Assembly (NCBI GenBank): GCA_946184165.1
Contig: CAMHEN010000006.1
Location: 1 to 47,940, forward strand
Length of the DNA: 47,940 nucleotides
Source of the DNA: an uncultured Clostridia bacterium
GTDB lineage: Bacteria; Bacillota; Clostridia; Oscillospirales; Oscillospiraceae
Direction: 5' to 3'
The position numbers and the translations under genes were made by a program. A model generated the notes under the pieces. The model had not been told where the DNA came from and did no database searches. It saw only the letters and a program-made list of their open reading frames with translations. Every line of letters begins with the position of its first letter. Position 1 is the first letter of the stretch. Below are positions 41,484 to 47,940 of the stretch, in pieces.

Positions 41484-42773
41484 TTATTTCAGAACGTTTC
41501 TGATAATATTCTCAAAGTACGCGGGATTGTCCTTCAGAATCTTCTTGGTGGTCTCAGGCAGACCGAGCTCCATGTTGATCTCGTCAAAGTAACCGAGGCT
41601 CTCCATCCTGTTGTAGATCAGCTTGCCGAGCAGTTTGTGAGCCGTGCTGTTGAGCTCCACACTGCTCGCGGAGACAAGGAAGCTCGGCGGAACGGCGTTG
41701 CTGGAGATGGAGAAGCTGTCCTCATATGTGGGGGACATGCCGGCATCCCGGTAGCCGTCACCCAACAGGTACTTGCGGACGTTTACATAGCGGTTGCCGA
41801 AGGCCTGAAGCATGGCGGTGTCGATGGCGTCGAGCATATAAGAGGACGCCGTCCATCCGCCGACAGAGTAGGGGCCGATAACAATGAAGCGCTCGGGGTT
41901 CCGGGCCTGCCGCGCGAGCAGGGTCTTCACCTGCTGCACAAGCTCGTCCGCGGTATCATACTCGCCATAGGTGCCGATGAAAACAACGTGGATGTAATCC
42001 TTGTACATATCGGATGCGGCAGTCTGGATGACGCTCTCCGCGGAGACGGGGACTTCGCTGCCGGGGGTGGTGCGGGTGAAGAAGTAGTTGAAGGTGCTGT
42101 TATAGTTATAGGCCTCGGAATCAATGGAGAGGGAACCCTCGACGCCGTTGATATGTACGTTGTTGATGCCGGCGCTGCCGCCCGTGAGCGGGGTAACCTG
42201 CTTGCCGGACATGGACTTGATTACAATGGGGACAGGCTCTGTCCCGGCGGGGATCACGAAATCTTCAGCAACGATATAAGGCACAGCTCCGCAGCGGCCG
42301 AGCACCGTATAGGAAGACTCCTGACCGGCGCCCATGTTCACCACCGGGATCTTGACGGTGTAGTCCGACCATTTCAAACGGGAATACTCCTCTGCGTTTT
42401 CGATAGTGCTGGAGAAATCGTAGATATCGCAGAGATAGGTGTTGATATAGGTCTGCAGCACATAGGGATAGTTGAGATAGCCGGAGTTGCCGGCAGTGAT
42501 GTTGTCACCCCAGCAGACGATGCCCGGGACATAGTCCGCCACTGCCTGCAGATCCTTCTCATATTCATTCTGGATCGAGGCAAGCGACTCCGTACGCGCG
42601 GCAGCCTGCTGTTGCTGCTGCTGCACATAGATCTCAGACAGCCTTTCGTCCTGCTCGGCATTCATCTCCCGAACGCGGACCATGGCGTACAGCAGTCCGC
42701 TCAACAAAACAAGGATCAGGATGATCAGCAGGACATTTTTTATGATCGTCGACTTGCTGTTACTTTCCCACAT
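41484..42773 (-). CDS. membrane-anchored SGNH-like protein with altered catalytic residues
   Basis: 429 residues from ATG 42773 behind GGAGAAC; the frame stays open to 43184 but without a ribosome site. One membrane helix at ~10-32 (IIKNVLLIILILVLLSGLLYAM), then a coiled region with six Gln (51-56). The outer domain begins VPGIVCWGDNITAGNSG: this is the GDSL block, but the nucleophile Ser is Asn91 (codon AAC). Later FIVIGPYSVGG and, near the end, VELNSTAHKLLGKLIYNRM in place of the usual Asp-x-x-His block, keeping only the His. It heads the capsule operon, so it may bind or modify exported polysaccharide. It may be a non-enzymatic relative or use other residues. Confidence 0.78.
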   Translation of the reverse strand: MWESNSKSTIIKNVLLIILILVLLSGLLYAMVRVREMNAEQDERLSEIYVQQQQQQAAARTESLASIQNEYEKDLQAVADYVPGIVCWGDNITAGNSGYLNYPYVLQTYINTYLCDIYDFSSTIENAEEYSRLKWSDYTVKIPVVNMGAGQESSYTVLGRCGAVPYIVAEDFVIPAGTEPVPIVIKSMSGKQVTPLTGGSAGINNVHINGVEGSLSIDSEAYNYNSTFNYFFTRTTPGSEVPVSAESVIQTAASDMYKDYIHVVFIGTYGEYDTADELVQQVKTLLARQARNPERFIVIGPYSVGGWTASSYMLDAIDTAMLQAFGNRYVNVRKYLLGDGYRDAGMSPTYEDSFSISSNAVPPSFLVSASSVELNSTAHKLLGKLIYNRMESLGYFDEINMELGLPETTKKILKDNPAYFENIIRNVLK

Positions 42774-43093
42774 AGCCAGTTCTCCATTTTTCTGAAATTT
42801 CTGATGCAGCTGAAAAAAGGAATATGCAAGAGAAATACAAAACCACTGCCGGTCAAAACCCCGGCCAGAGCATAAACCACCTATTTTCAGTACTATATAA
42901 TGTAACATAAAAAACAAAGAATGACAACCTTTGAAAACACGAAAATTTTTAACAATTCTGTTCTCTGCGACAAATCGCTTTTTGTCCCATATTTCCAAAG
43001 GTATAAAAGAGGGACTTGCGCGATATCCGGCGCTGGGGTAAGATAAGCAAAACACGGCGGGACAGGCCTGCTGTGCAAACAGGGAGGAAGAGC
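42774..43093. promoter_or_regulatory. divergent promoter region between capsule operon and esterase gene
   Basis: No gene in this 320-bp gap. On the minus strand a possible TTGTCA (42922-42927)-17 bp-TACATT (42899-42904) would serve the capsule operon. On the plus strand TTGCGC (43016-43021)-17 bp-TAAGAT (43039-43044) would serve the esterase. Neither is strong. Confidence 0.35.
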
Positions 43094-44431
43094 TTGAAAA
43101 AGGGACTGCGTATTCTGATCGCGGCGCTGCTGCTTGCGGCGCTGGGATACGGCGGATTTGCCGGATGGCAATACTGGAAGGCACGGCAATGGCAGGACAC
43201 CGTCGCCGCAGCCGAGGCGCTGTATCTTGCGGAGGACTACCCGGCGGCGCGCGAGGCTTTTACAGCCCTCGGTCTGGAGGAGCGGGCCCGGGACTGCGAC
43301 GGGCAGATGCTGCGCCTGCGCTATGAGGCGGCGGAGGGGCAGCTTGAGAGAGGGGAATATCTCGACGCGAAGGAGGCCTTCCTTGCCCTCGGTTACTACC
43401 GCGACGCGGAGCTTCGTGCCCGGGAGTGCGACTACAGGCGGGCGCAGAGCTATAAGGACGGCGGGCGCTTCACGGATGCCGTCACGCTGCTCGGCACGAT
43501 CCCGGACTATCCGGGCGCGGCGGAGCTGCAGGCAGACTGCCGCGACGCGCTCTATGATCTCGCGCTGGAGGCGACCTACGCATGCCGCCTGGACGAGGCG
43601 ATAGCCCGCTGGAATGAACTGGGAGACTGGAGGGACAGCGAGAGCCTCAAGCGCCGCTGTCTCAGCCGCATCACTGCCATGAACGAGGGGACGGATGAGC
43701 CGGTGCGCTACTCCGAATATGCGGGCCGGGATCTCGGCACGGGGACGCTCTACTACCATCGGCTGGGCCTCATCTTTGTCCCGAAGGATGCGGGGCCGGA
43801 GACAAGCTGCATGATCTTCTACCCCGGCGGTTATGATGAGGCCCTGGCAAACGGCTACCTGAACGAATATCTCTATGCCCCCGATCCGCCAAACTCCCTC
43901 ATGCTCCTATGCTACGCCAACGGCTACGGCGACATGGCGGCGAAGGTGGAGGATTCCTATCGTGCGCTGGAGCAGGCGGCGCTTGAGAACAACATCTTCC
44001 TGCACGATCTCGTCCTCTGCGGGGCGAGCATGGGAGCTTACACCGCCTGTCAGGGGGCGGCGCAGCTTTATGAGGAATACGGGATCTGCGCAAAAGCGGT
44101 GCTGACCTTTGACGCCGGCATGCACTGGGAGGTGGAAAGCCATACCCTCACGCCCGCCCAGTGTGACAGCACGGCGAAGGCGGGCACCCGCTTCCTCCTG
44201 CTGGAGGGCGGCGGCGTCGGTATGAACAAGCGCGCCATCGAGCTCATGGTGGCCCACGGCAACGATGTCACCATTGTCGAGTGCGCCGCGGCGGGCCACT
44301 ACGGCATCATCTATGATGCCATGGAGTACGGTATGATCGACTGGGCCCTCGGAAAGGGAGAGCGCCCGGTAAACGGCAACTATACCTACTACCCCCTGAA
44401 CCGCCAGTCCACCTATCCATACGGGCATTGA
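43094..44431 (+). CDS. membrane-anchored TPR-like/alpha-beta hydrolase protein
   Basis: TTG 43094 with GGGAGG upstream is the best start; the frame opens at 43016. 445 residues. A membrane helix at ~5-25 (LRILIAALLLAALGYGGFAG) anchors it. Residues ~40-195 contain repeated helical units of the TPR or DUF-like kind: LAEDYPAAREAFTALGLEERARDCD, LERGEYLDAKEAFLALGYYRDAELR, YKDGGRFTDAVTLLGTIPDYPGAAE. Residues ~230-440 are an alpha/beta hydrolase with MIFYPGGYDEAL (oxyanion), nucleophile Ser in LCGASMGAYTA and His in AAAGHYGIIYDA. It probably acts outside the cell on an acylated glycan; the substrate is unknown. Divergent from the capsule operon, followed by a terminator. Confidence 0.78.
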   Translation: MKKGLRILIAALLLAALGYGGFAGWQYWKARQWQDTVAAAEALYLAEDYPAAREAFTALGLEERARDCDGQMLRLRYEAAEGQLERGEYLDAKEAFLALGYYRDAELRARECDYRRAQSYKDGGRFTDAVTLLGTIPDYPGAAELQADCRDALYDLALEATYACRLDEAIARWNELGDWRDSESLKRRCLSRITAMNEGTDEPVRYSEYAGRDLGTGTLYYHRLGLIFVPKDAGPETSCMIFYPGGYDEALANGYLNEYLYAPDPPNSLMLLCYANGYGDMAAKVEDSYRALEQAALENNIFLHDLVLCGASMGAYTACQGAAQLYEEYGICAKAVLTFDAGMHWEVESHTLTPAQCDSTAKAGTRFLLLEGGGVGMNKRAIELMVAHGNDVTIVECAAAGHYGIIYDAMEYGMIDWALGKGERPVNGNYTYYPLNRQSTYPYGH

Positions 44432-44480
44432 AAATGCGCTGAATCTGCATAATCTGCGGATTCAACGCATTTTTATACGT
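44431..44480 (+). terminator. intrinsic terminator after the esterase gene
   Basis: AAAATGCGCTGAATC (44431-44445) pairs with 44459-44473 with one wobble, then TTATACGTTTTTTT. It also overlaps the stop of the convergent glycosyltransferase gene. Confidence 0.85.
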
Positions 44481-45414
44481 TTTTTTCTTTTTGCGAGACC
44501 TGCTCCCGGACGATGTACTGGGGGGTCGCGTTGACGCACATGAAGATGCGGCCCACGTATTCGCCCACGAGACCGATGCCGAAGAGGATCAGCCCGCCTA
44601 TGATGAGCAGCAGCCCTGTGGTGGTGCTCCAGCCGAGGGGCGCCATATGCTCCGTAAAATAGCGGATCACAATGACCAGGGTCCAGAGAAAGCCGATTAC
44701 GAGGCTTGCCAGCCCCACGAAGGAAAACAGCCGCAGGGGCCTGACGGAGAAGGAGGTGAAGCCGTTCATCCAAAGGCCCAGGAGCTTCGCCAGAGTATAG
44801 CCGGAGCTGCCGGTTTGCCGCGCCCGGTGATTGACCGGCACGTTGCAGATCTTCCGGGTGCTGCGCAGTACGAGCCCCATCACGTAGGGATAGCAGTGCT
44901 CATAGCGCAGCATCTCGTCCACGATGAGGCGGCTCGCCGCGAAATAGCTCGTGAGCTCCAGCTCCCGGGGCTTTCCCAGCATGAACTCGGTCATGCGGCG
45001 GTTGACGCCGCTGCCGAAGCGCCGGAAGCCGCTCTCCTGCTTCTCGGCGTAGGAGGCGTAAACCACGTCGTAACCCTCCTCCAGCTTCTCGAGGAGCTTT
45101 CCCACCTCGTCGGCGGGGGTCTGCCCGTCGTCGTCCAGACATACCACGCAGTTGCCCCGGGCGCAGCGCATCCCGCACATGAGCGCGGCGTGCTGCCCGA
45201 AGTTCTTCACGAGATCCACCGCCGTGACGCGGCTGTCCGTCTCCGCGAGCTCCCGCAGGACGGCGAAGGTCCCGTCGGGGGAGCAGTCGTTCACCAGCAC
45301 GATCTCATAGTCGTACCGGGGCAGAGAGCCCATGGCCGCCTCGATCTCCCGCACCACACCTTCGATCGTCTTCTCGGAGCGGTAGCAGGGGATCACAAAG
45401 GATACAGTTTTCAT
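44473..45414 (-). CDS. GtrB-like family 2 glycosyltransferase (polyprenyl-phosphate sugar transferase)
   Basis: 313 residues from ATG 45414 behind GGCGGAG; an open frame further up to 45717 is a shadow of cysS. GT-A motifs: VSFVIPCYRSEKTIEGVV, DYEIVLVNDCSPDGTF, VVCLDDDGQTPADE with the DxD site, and ARQTGSSGYTLAKLLGLWMNG. Two membrane helices end the protein (LFSFVGLASLVIGFLWTLVIVI and LLLIIGGLILFGIGLVGEYVGRIF), as in GtrB/DPM1-type enzymes that load a sugar onto undecaprenyl phosphate. The final EQVSQKEKNV is cytoplasmic. It follows cysS by 37 bp. A link to the capsule operon is likely but not proven. Confidence 0.93.
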   Translation of the reverse strand: MKTVSFVIPCYRSEKTIEGVVREIEAAMGSLPRYDYEIVLVNDCSPDGTFAVLRELAETDSRVTAVDLVKNFGQHAALMCGMRCARGNCVVCLDDDGQTPADEVGKLLEKLEEGYDVVYASYAEKQESGFRRFGSGVNRRMTEFMLGKPRELELTSYFAASRLIVDEMLRYEHCYPYVMGLVLRSTRKICNVPVNHRARQTGSSGYTLAKLLGLWMNGFTSFSVRPLRLFSFVGLASLVIGFLWTLVIVIRYFTEHMAPLGWSTTTGLLLIIGGLILFGIGLVGEYVGRIFMCVNATPQYIVREQVSQKEKNV

Positions 45415-45451
45415 CTCCGCCGTACCTCCGGGATATAATCGCTTTCGGGCT

Positions 45452-46903
45452 TTACAGGCGCTTCCATTTGGCGCCGTGGGGGATATCGGTGAGCTCAATG
45501 CCGGCGGCGCGCAGCTCTTCGCGGATGTGGTCGGCCTCGGCAAAGTTCTTGGCTTTCTTGGCGTCCTGACGGGCCTGGATCTTTGCCTCGATCTCGGGGT
45601 CGGACTCGCCGGACTCGGACACGATGGTAAAGGCGCCAGCAGCCACCTGCTGCTTTTTAAGCTCCTCGCGCTTGACGGCGGCCTTAGAGAGAAGCCCCAG
45701 CCCCAGCACCGTGTCAAAGGCGCCGATGGCTTTGATCTTGGTGGCGTCGTTGGTGTCGGCCTTCAGCACGTCGTAGAGGGCCGTGACCGCGAGAGAGGAG
45801 TTTAAGTCGTTATCCATAGCGGCGCGGAACTTCTTGTCAAGCTCGTCGAAGGCGGCCTGATCGAGCTCCCCGTCCTCGGGCTTTAGGGCCGCGATGCGGG
45901 CGATGAGTTTATTGTAAGCACCCTGGGCATTGTCGAGATTCTCCCAGGTGAATACCAGGCTCTTGCGGTAGTGGCTCTGCAGGCAGAAGAAGCGGTAGGC
46001 AAGGGGGTCATAGCCCTTCTGCTCCAGAAGAGACACGGTCAGAAACTCGCCGCTGGACTTGCTCATCTTCCCGGAAGTGGTATTCAAGTGGAGGACATGC
46101 ATCCAATATTTCACCCAGGGGTGGCCGAGATATGCCTCAGACTGTGCGATTTCGTTGGTGTGGTGGGGGAAGGCGTTATCGATGCCGCCGCAGTGGATGT
46201 CGATGTCCTCGCCCAGGTGCTTCATGGAGATGCCGGAGCACTCGATGTGCCAGCCGGGATAGCCCACGCCCCAGGGGGAATCCCACTTGAGGGCCTGGTC
46301 CTCGAACTTGGACTTGGTGAACCAGAGGACAAAGTCGTTCCTGTTGCGCTTGTTCGTATCCTCCTCCACGCCCTCGCGGACGCCGACGTTCAGATCCTCT
46401 TCCTTGAAGTCGTTGAAGATGTAGTAGCGCTCGAGCTTCGAGGTGTCAAAGTAGACGTTGCCGCCGGCGAAGTAGGCGTAGCCCGTGTCCATGAGCCTGG
46501 AGATGATTTTGATGTATTCGTCGATGCAGTTGGTGGCGGGCTCCACCACGTCGGGTGTCTTGATGTTGAGCTTCTGACAGTCGTCGAAGAAGGCGTCGGT
46601 ATAGAATTTTGCGATCTCCAGGACGCTCTTGTGCTCGCGCTTTGCACCTTTGAGCATCTTGTCCTCGCCCTCGTCGGCGTCGGAGGTGAGATGGCCCACG
46701 TCGGTGATGTTCATGACGCGCTTGACGTTATAGCCGGCAAAGCGGAGATACTTCTCCAAAATATCCTCCATGATGTAGGAGCGGAGATTGCCGATATGGG
46801 CAAAATGGTAGACCGTGGGGCCGCAGGTGTACATGGTGACAAGATCCGGATTATGAGGAACAAACTCCTCCCGTTTTCTGGAAGCGGAATTGTAAAGTAT
46901 CAT
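45452..46903 (-). CDS. cysS: cysteine--tRNA ligase
   Basis: 483 residues. The start carries YTCGPTVYHFAHIGN with Zn-ligand Cys27 and the HIGH-like HIGN at 36-39, then GWHIECSGISMKHLG (further Zn site), FPHHTNEIAQSE, the KMSKS loop (GKMSKSSGEF) near residue 280 and the helical anticodon domain to the end. Charges tRNA-Cys in the cytoplasm. No T-box is possible in front, as only 23 bp separate it from pgsA, so it relies on the upstream promoter. Confidence 0.97.
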   Translation of the reverse strand: MILYNSASRKREEFVPHNPDLVTMYTCGPTVYHFAHIGNLRSYIMEDILEKYLRFAGYNVKRVMNITDVGHLTSDADEGEDKMLKGAKREHKSVLEIAKFYTDAFFDDCQKLNIKTPDVVEPATNCIDEYIKIISRLMDTGYAYFAGGNVYFDTSKLERYYIFNDFKEEDLNVGVREGVEEDTNKRNRNDFVLWFTKSKFEDQALKWDSPWGVGYPGWHIECSGISMKHLGEDIDIHCGGIDNAFPHHTNEIAQSEAYLGHPWVKYWMHVLHLNTTSGKMSKSSGEFLTVSLLEQKGYDPLAYRFFCLQSHYRKSLVFTWENLDNAQGAYNKLIARIAALKPEDGELDQAAFDELDKKFRAAMDNDLNSSLAVTALYDVLKADTNDATKIKAIGAFDTVLGLGLLSKAAVKREELKKQQVAAGAFTIVSESGESDPEIEAKIQARQDAKKAKNFAEADHIREELRAAGIELTDIPHGAKWKRL

Positions 46904-46926
46904 AAAATCTTAACTCCTCAGGATGA

Positions 46927-47448
46927 TTATTCTGAAAATACGCGATAATTGTTGCGAAAATATTCAAAACCGGAATAGACGGTTGTGACCACAATCAGGG
47001 CGATGCAGAGATTATTGAGCCACAGGGGACATCGGCCGAGGAAAAACAGCATGATGCACAGGCACACCATGGTGCATGCCGTCTTGATCTTGCCGGACTG
47101 TGCCGCCGCTATGACAATGCTCCGCTCTGCCGCCACAAGGCGAAGACCGGACACGGCAAACTCCCGGAAGATCACAACAGCAACCGCCCAGCCGGGCATG
47201 GCGCCTGCCTCGATGAGATAACACATGGCCGCCAGCACCAGCATTTTATCCGCCAGAGGATCCATGAATTTGCCGAAAACCGTAATCTGGTTGTACTTTC
47301 TCGCGATATATCCGTCCAGCATATCGGAGAGGGACGCCGCCACAAAAACGGCGAATGCAGCGTACGCATATCCCAGATACTCCAGCAGCAGAAAAACAGG
47401 GACAAGCACAATGCGCAAAACGGTAATCTTATTGGCAGTAGTACTCAT
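46927..47448 (-). CDS. pgsA: CDP-diacylglycerol--glycerol-3-phosphate 3-phosphatidyltransferase
   Basis: 173 residues. The CDP-alcohol phosphotransferase motif reads SDMLDGYIARKYNQITVFGKFMDPLADK when taken as the DG-x2-AR-x8-G-x3-D-x3-D pattern, with all Asp residues present. Four to five membrane helices. Makes phosphatidylglycerophosphate for phosphatidylglycerol and cardiolipin. Its ATG overlaps the stop of rimO by four bases. Confidence 0.95.
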   Translation of the reverse strand: MSTTANKITVLRIVLVPVFLLLEYLGYAYAAFAVFVAASLSDMLDGYIARKYNQITVFGKFMDPLADKMLVLAAMCYLIEAGAMPGWAVAVVIFREFAVSGLRLVAAERSIVIAAAQSGKIKTACTMVCLCIMLFFLGRCPLWLNNLCIALIVVTTVYSGFEYFRNNYRVFSE

Positions 47449-47940
47449 GCGTTCGCCTCCCTGCCGTAGAGCACGCCGTCCTCAGCGTCATCGATCAGCA
47501 CTTCGGCAAACTCGCCGAAGGGGCAGGTGCCCTCAAACATCACGCAGCCGTCAATATCGGGAGAATCGGCATAGCTTCTGCCCACGAGCAGTCCGCTCTC
47601 CTCATCTTTCGTTTCGCAGAGCACCGGAATCGTCTTTCCGATGAAGCTCCGGGTAAAATCGTCCATAATGGGTGCCTGCAGCTCCATGATGAGCTCAGCC
47701 CTTCGCTGAGCCTCCTCAAAGGTAACGTGCTCCATCTTTTCCGCGGGCGTTCCTTCCTCGGGAGAGAAGGGGAACACGCCGGCACGCTCGATTTTCGCTT
47801 CCTTCAGGAATTCACACAGCTCCTCAAACTCCTTCTCGCCCTCACCGGGCAGGCCGGAGATCAGGCTGGTGCGGAGCACGAGACCCGGGATCTTTTCCCG
47901 CAGGCGGGAGAAGAGAGCTCTGATATCGTCGCCGGTTCCG
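47445..47940 (-). CDS. rimO: ribosomal protein S12 methylthiotransferase RimO, C-terminal part
   Basis: The frame is open to the right edge of the window, so the gene begins outside it. Visible are the end of the radical-SAM barrel (IRALFSRLREKIPGLVLRTSLISGLPGE, FLKEAKIERAGVFPFSPEEGTPAEK) and the TRAM domain (VLCETKDEESGLLVGRSYADSPDIDG, ending AEVLIDDAEDGVLYGRE). The iron-sulfur Cys motif lies outside. It methylthiolates the conserved Asp of ribosomal protein S12. The order rimO-pgsA is common in Firmicutes. Confidence 0.93.
   Translation of the reverse strand, partial: GTGDDIRALFSRLREKIPGLVLRTSLISGLPGEGEKEFEELCEFLKEAKIERAGVFPFSPEEGTPAEKMEHVTFEEAQRRAELIMELQAPIMDDFTRSFIGKTIPVLCETKDEESGLLVGRSYADSPDIDGCVMFEGTCPFGEFAEVLIDDAEDGVLYGREANA

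Noticed and set aside
45415-45717. N-terminal extension of the glycosyltransferase frame
   Set aside because: It overlaps the end of cysS out of frame; ATG 45414 has a ribosome site and begins exactly at the GT-A fold.
1-47940. CRISPR arrays, rRNA genes, complete insertion sequences
   Set aside because: I saw no evenly spaced short direct repeats, no rRNA sequence and no transposase or integrase gene anywhere in the window.

Overview
The window looks like a chromosomal segment of a GC-rich, spore-forming Clostridia member. Oscillospiraceae is my best guess, by inference only. The evidence is the set of sporulation genes (spoVAD, spoVAE, a SpoVB-like flippase), Gram-positive style capsule control (LCP protein, PHP phosphatase and BY-kinase), an ECF-type riboflavin importer behind an FMN riboswitch, several TTG/GTG starts with strong Shine-Dalgarno sites, and an NHLM-type peptide exporter.

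Layout. 1-3763: the end of an alpha/beta hydrolase, a small MITE-like element, a secreted two-domain esterase and an aldo/keto reductase with a C-terminal Fe-S module. 3801-6139: an accessory patch with two small hypothetical genes and a ~1.3 kb island. The island carries an HNH endonuclease and sits at the 3' end of a tRNA-Arg(CCG) gene, whose last 33 bases are duplicated at the far end. 6310-13257: housekeeping genes (apbE, recG, mtnN, truA) and a J-domain/DUF5685/zinc-ribbon operon; repeated TTATGTAAA-type motifs flank mtnN. 13447-19661: two large secreted proteases in tandem. The first is a caspase-like protein with nine Ig-like repeats and two PPC domains; the second is a subtilase with a leucine-rich-repeat tail. 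19679-24248: the potABCD polyamine importer behind a strong promoter, a ~350-nt structured leader and an intrinsic terminator, with a MITE-like element between potC and potD. 24399-28235: an ATPase, a SLOG/DUF1273 protein, FMN riboswitch-ribU and a SpoVB-like flippase. 28329-32694: a second copy of the same MITE family with a perfect 11-bp target duplication, a cytidylate-kinase-like gene, spoVAD-spoVAE and the relic of a phage polyvalent protein. 32765-38051: an NHLM/NHLP-type export operon with no visible precursor gene. 38133-42773: a capsule/exopolysaccharide control operon on the minus strand. 43094-47940: a membrane-anchored esterase, then rimO(partial)-pgsA-cysS-glycosyltransferase on the minus strand.

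Most unusual items: (i) the secreted caspase-like/Ig-repeat protein paired with a subtilase, a possible extracellular proteolytic module; (ii) the riboswitch-like potA leader, which I could not match to any RNA class I know; (iii) the export operon with a shortened HlyD-like subunit and a coiled-coil protein but no recognisable cargo; (iv) the tRNA-nested HNH island with swapped terminators; (v) a mobile ~190-200 bp hairpin element sitting inside the pot operon and in front of a kinase gene. All family names are from reading the translations; no database search was run.
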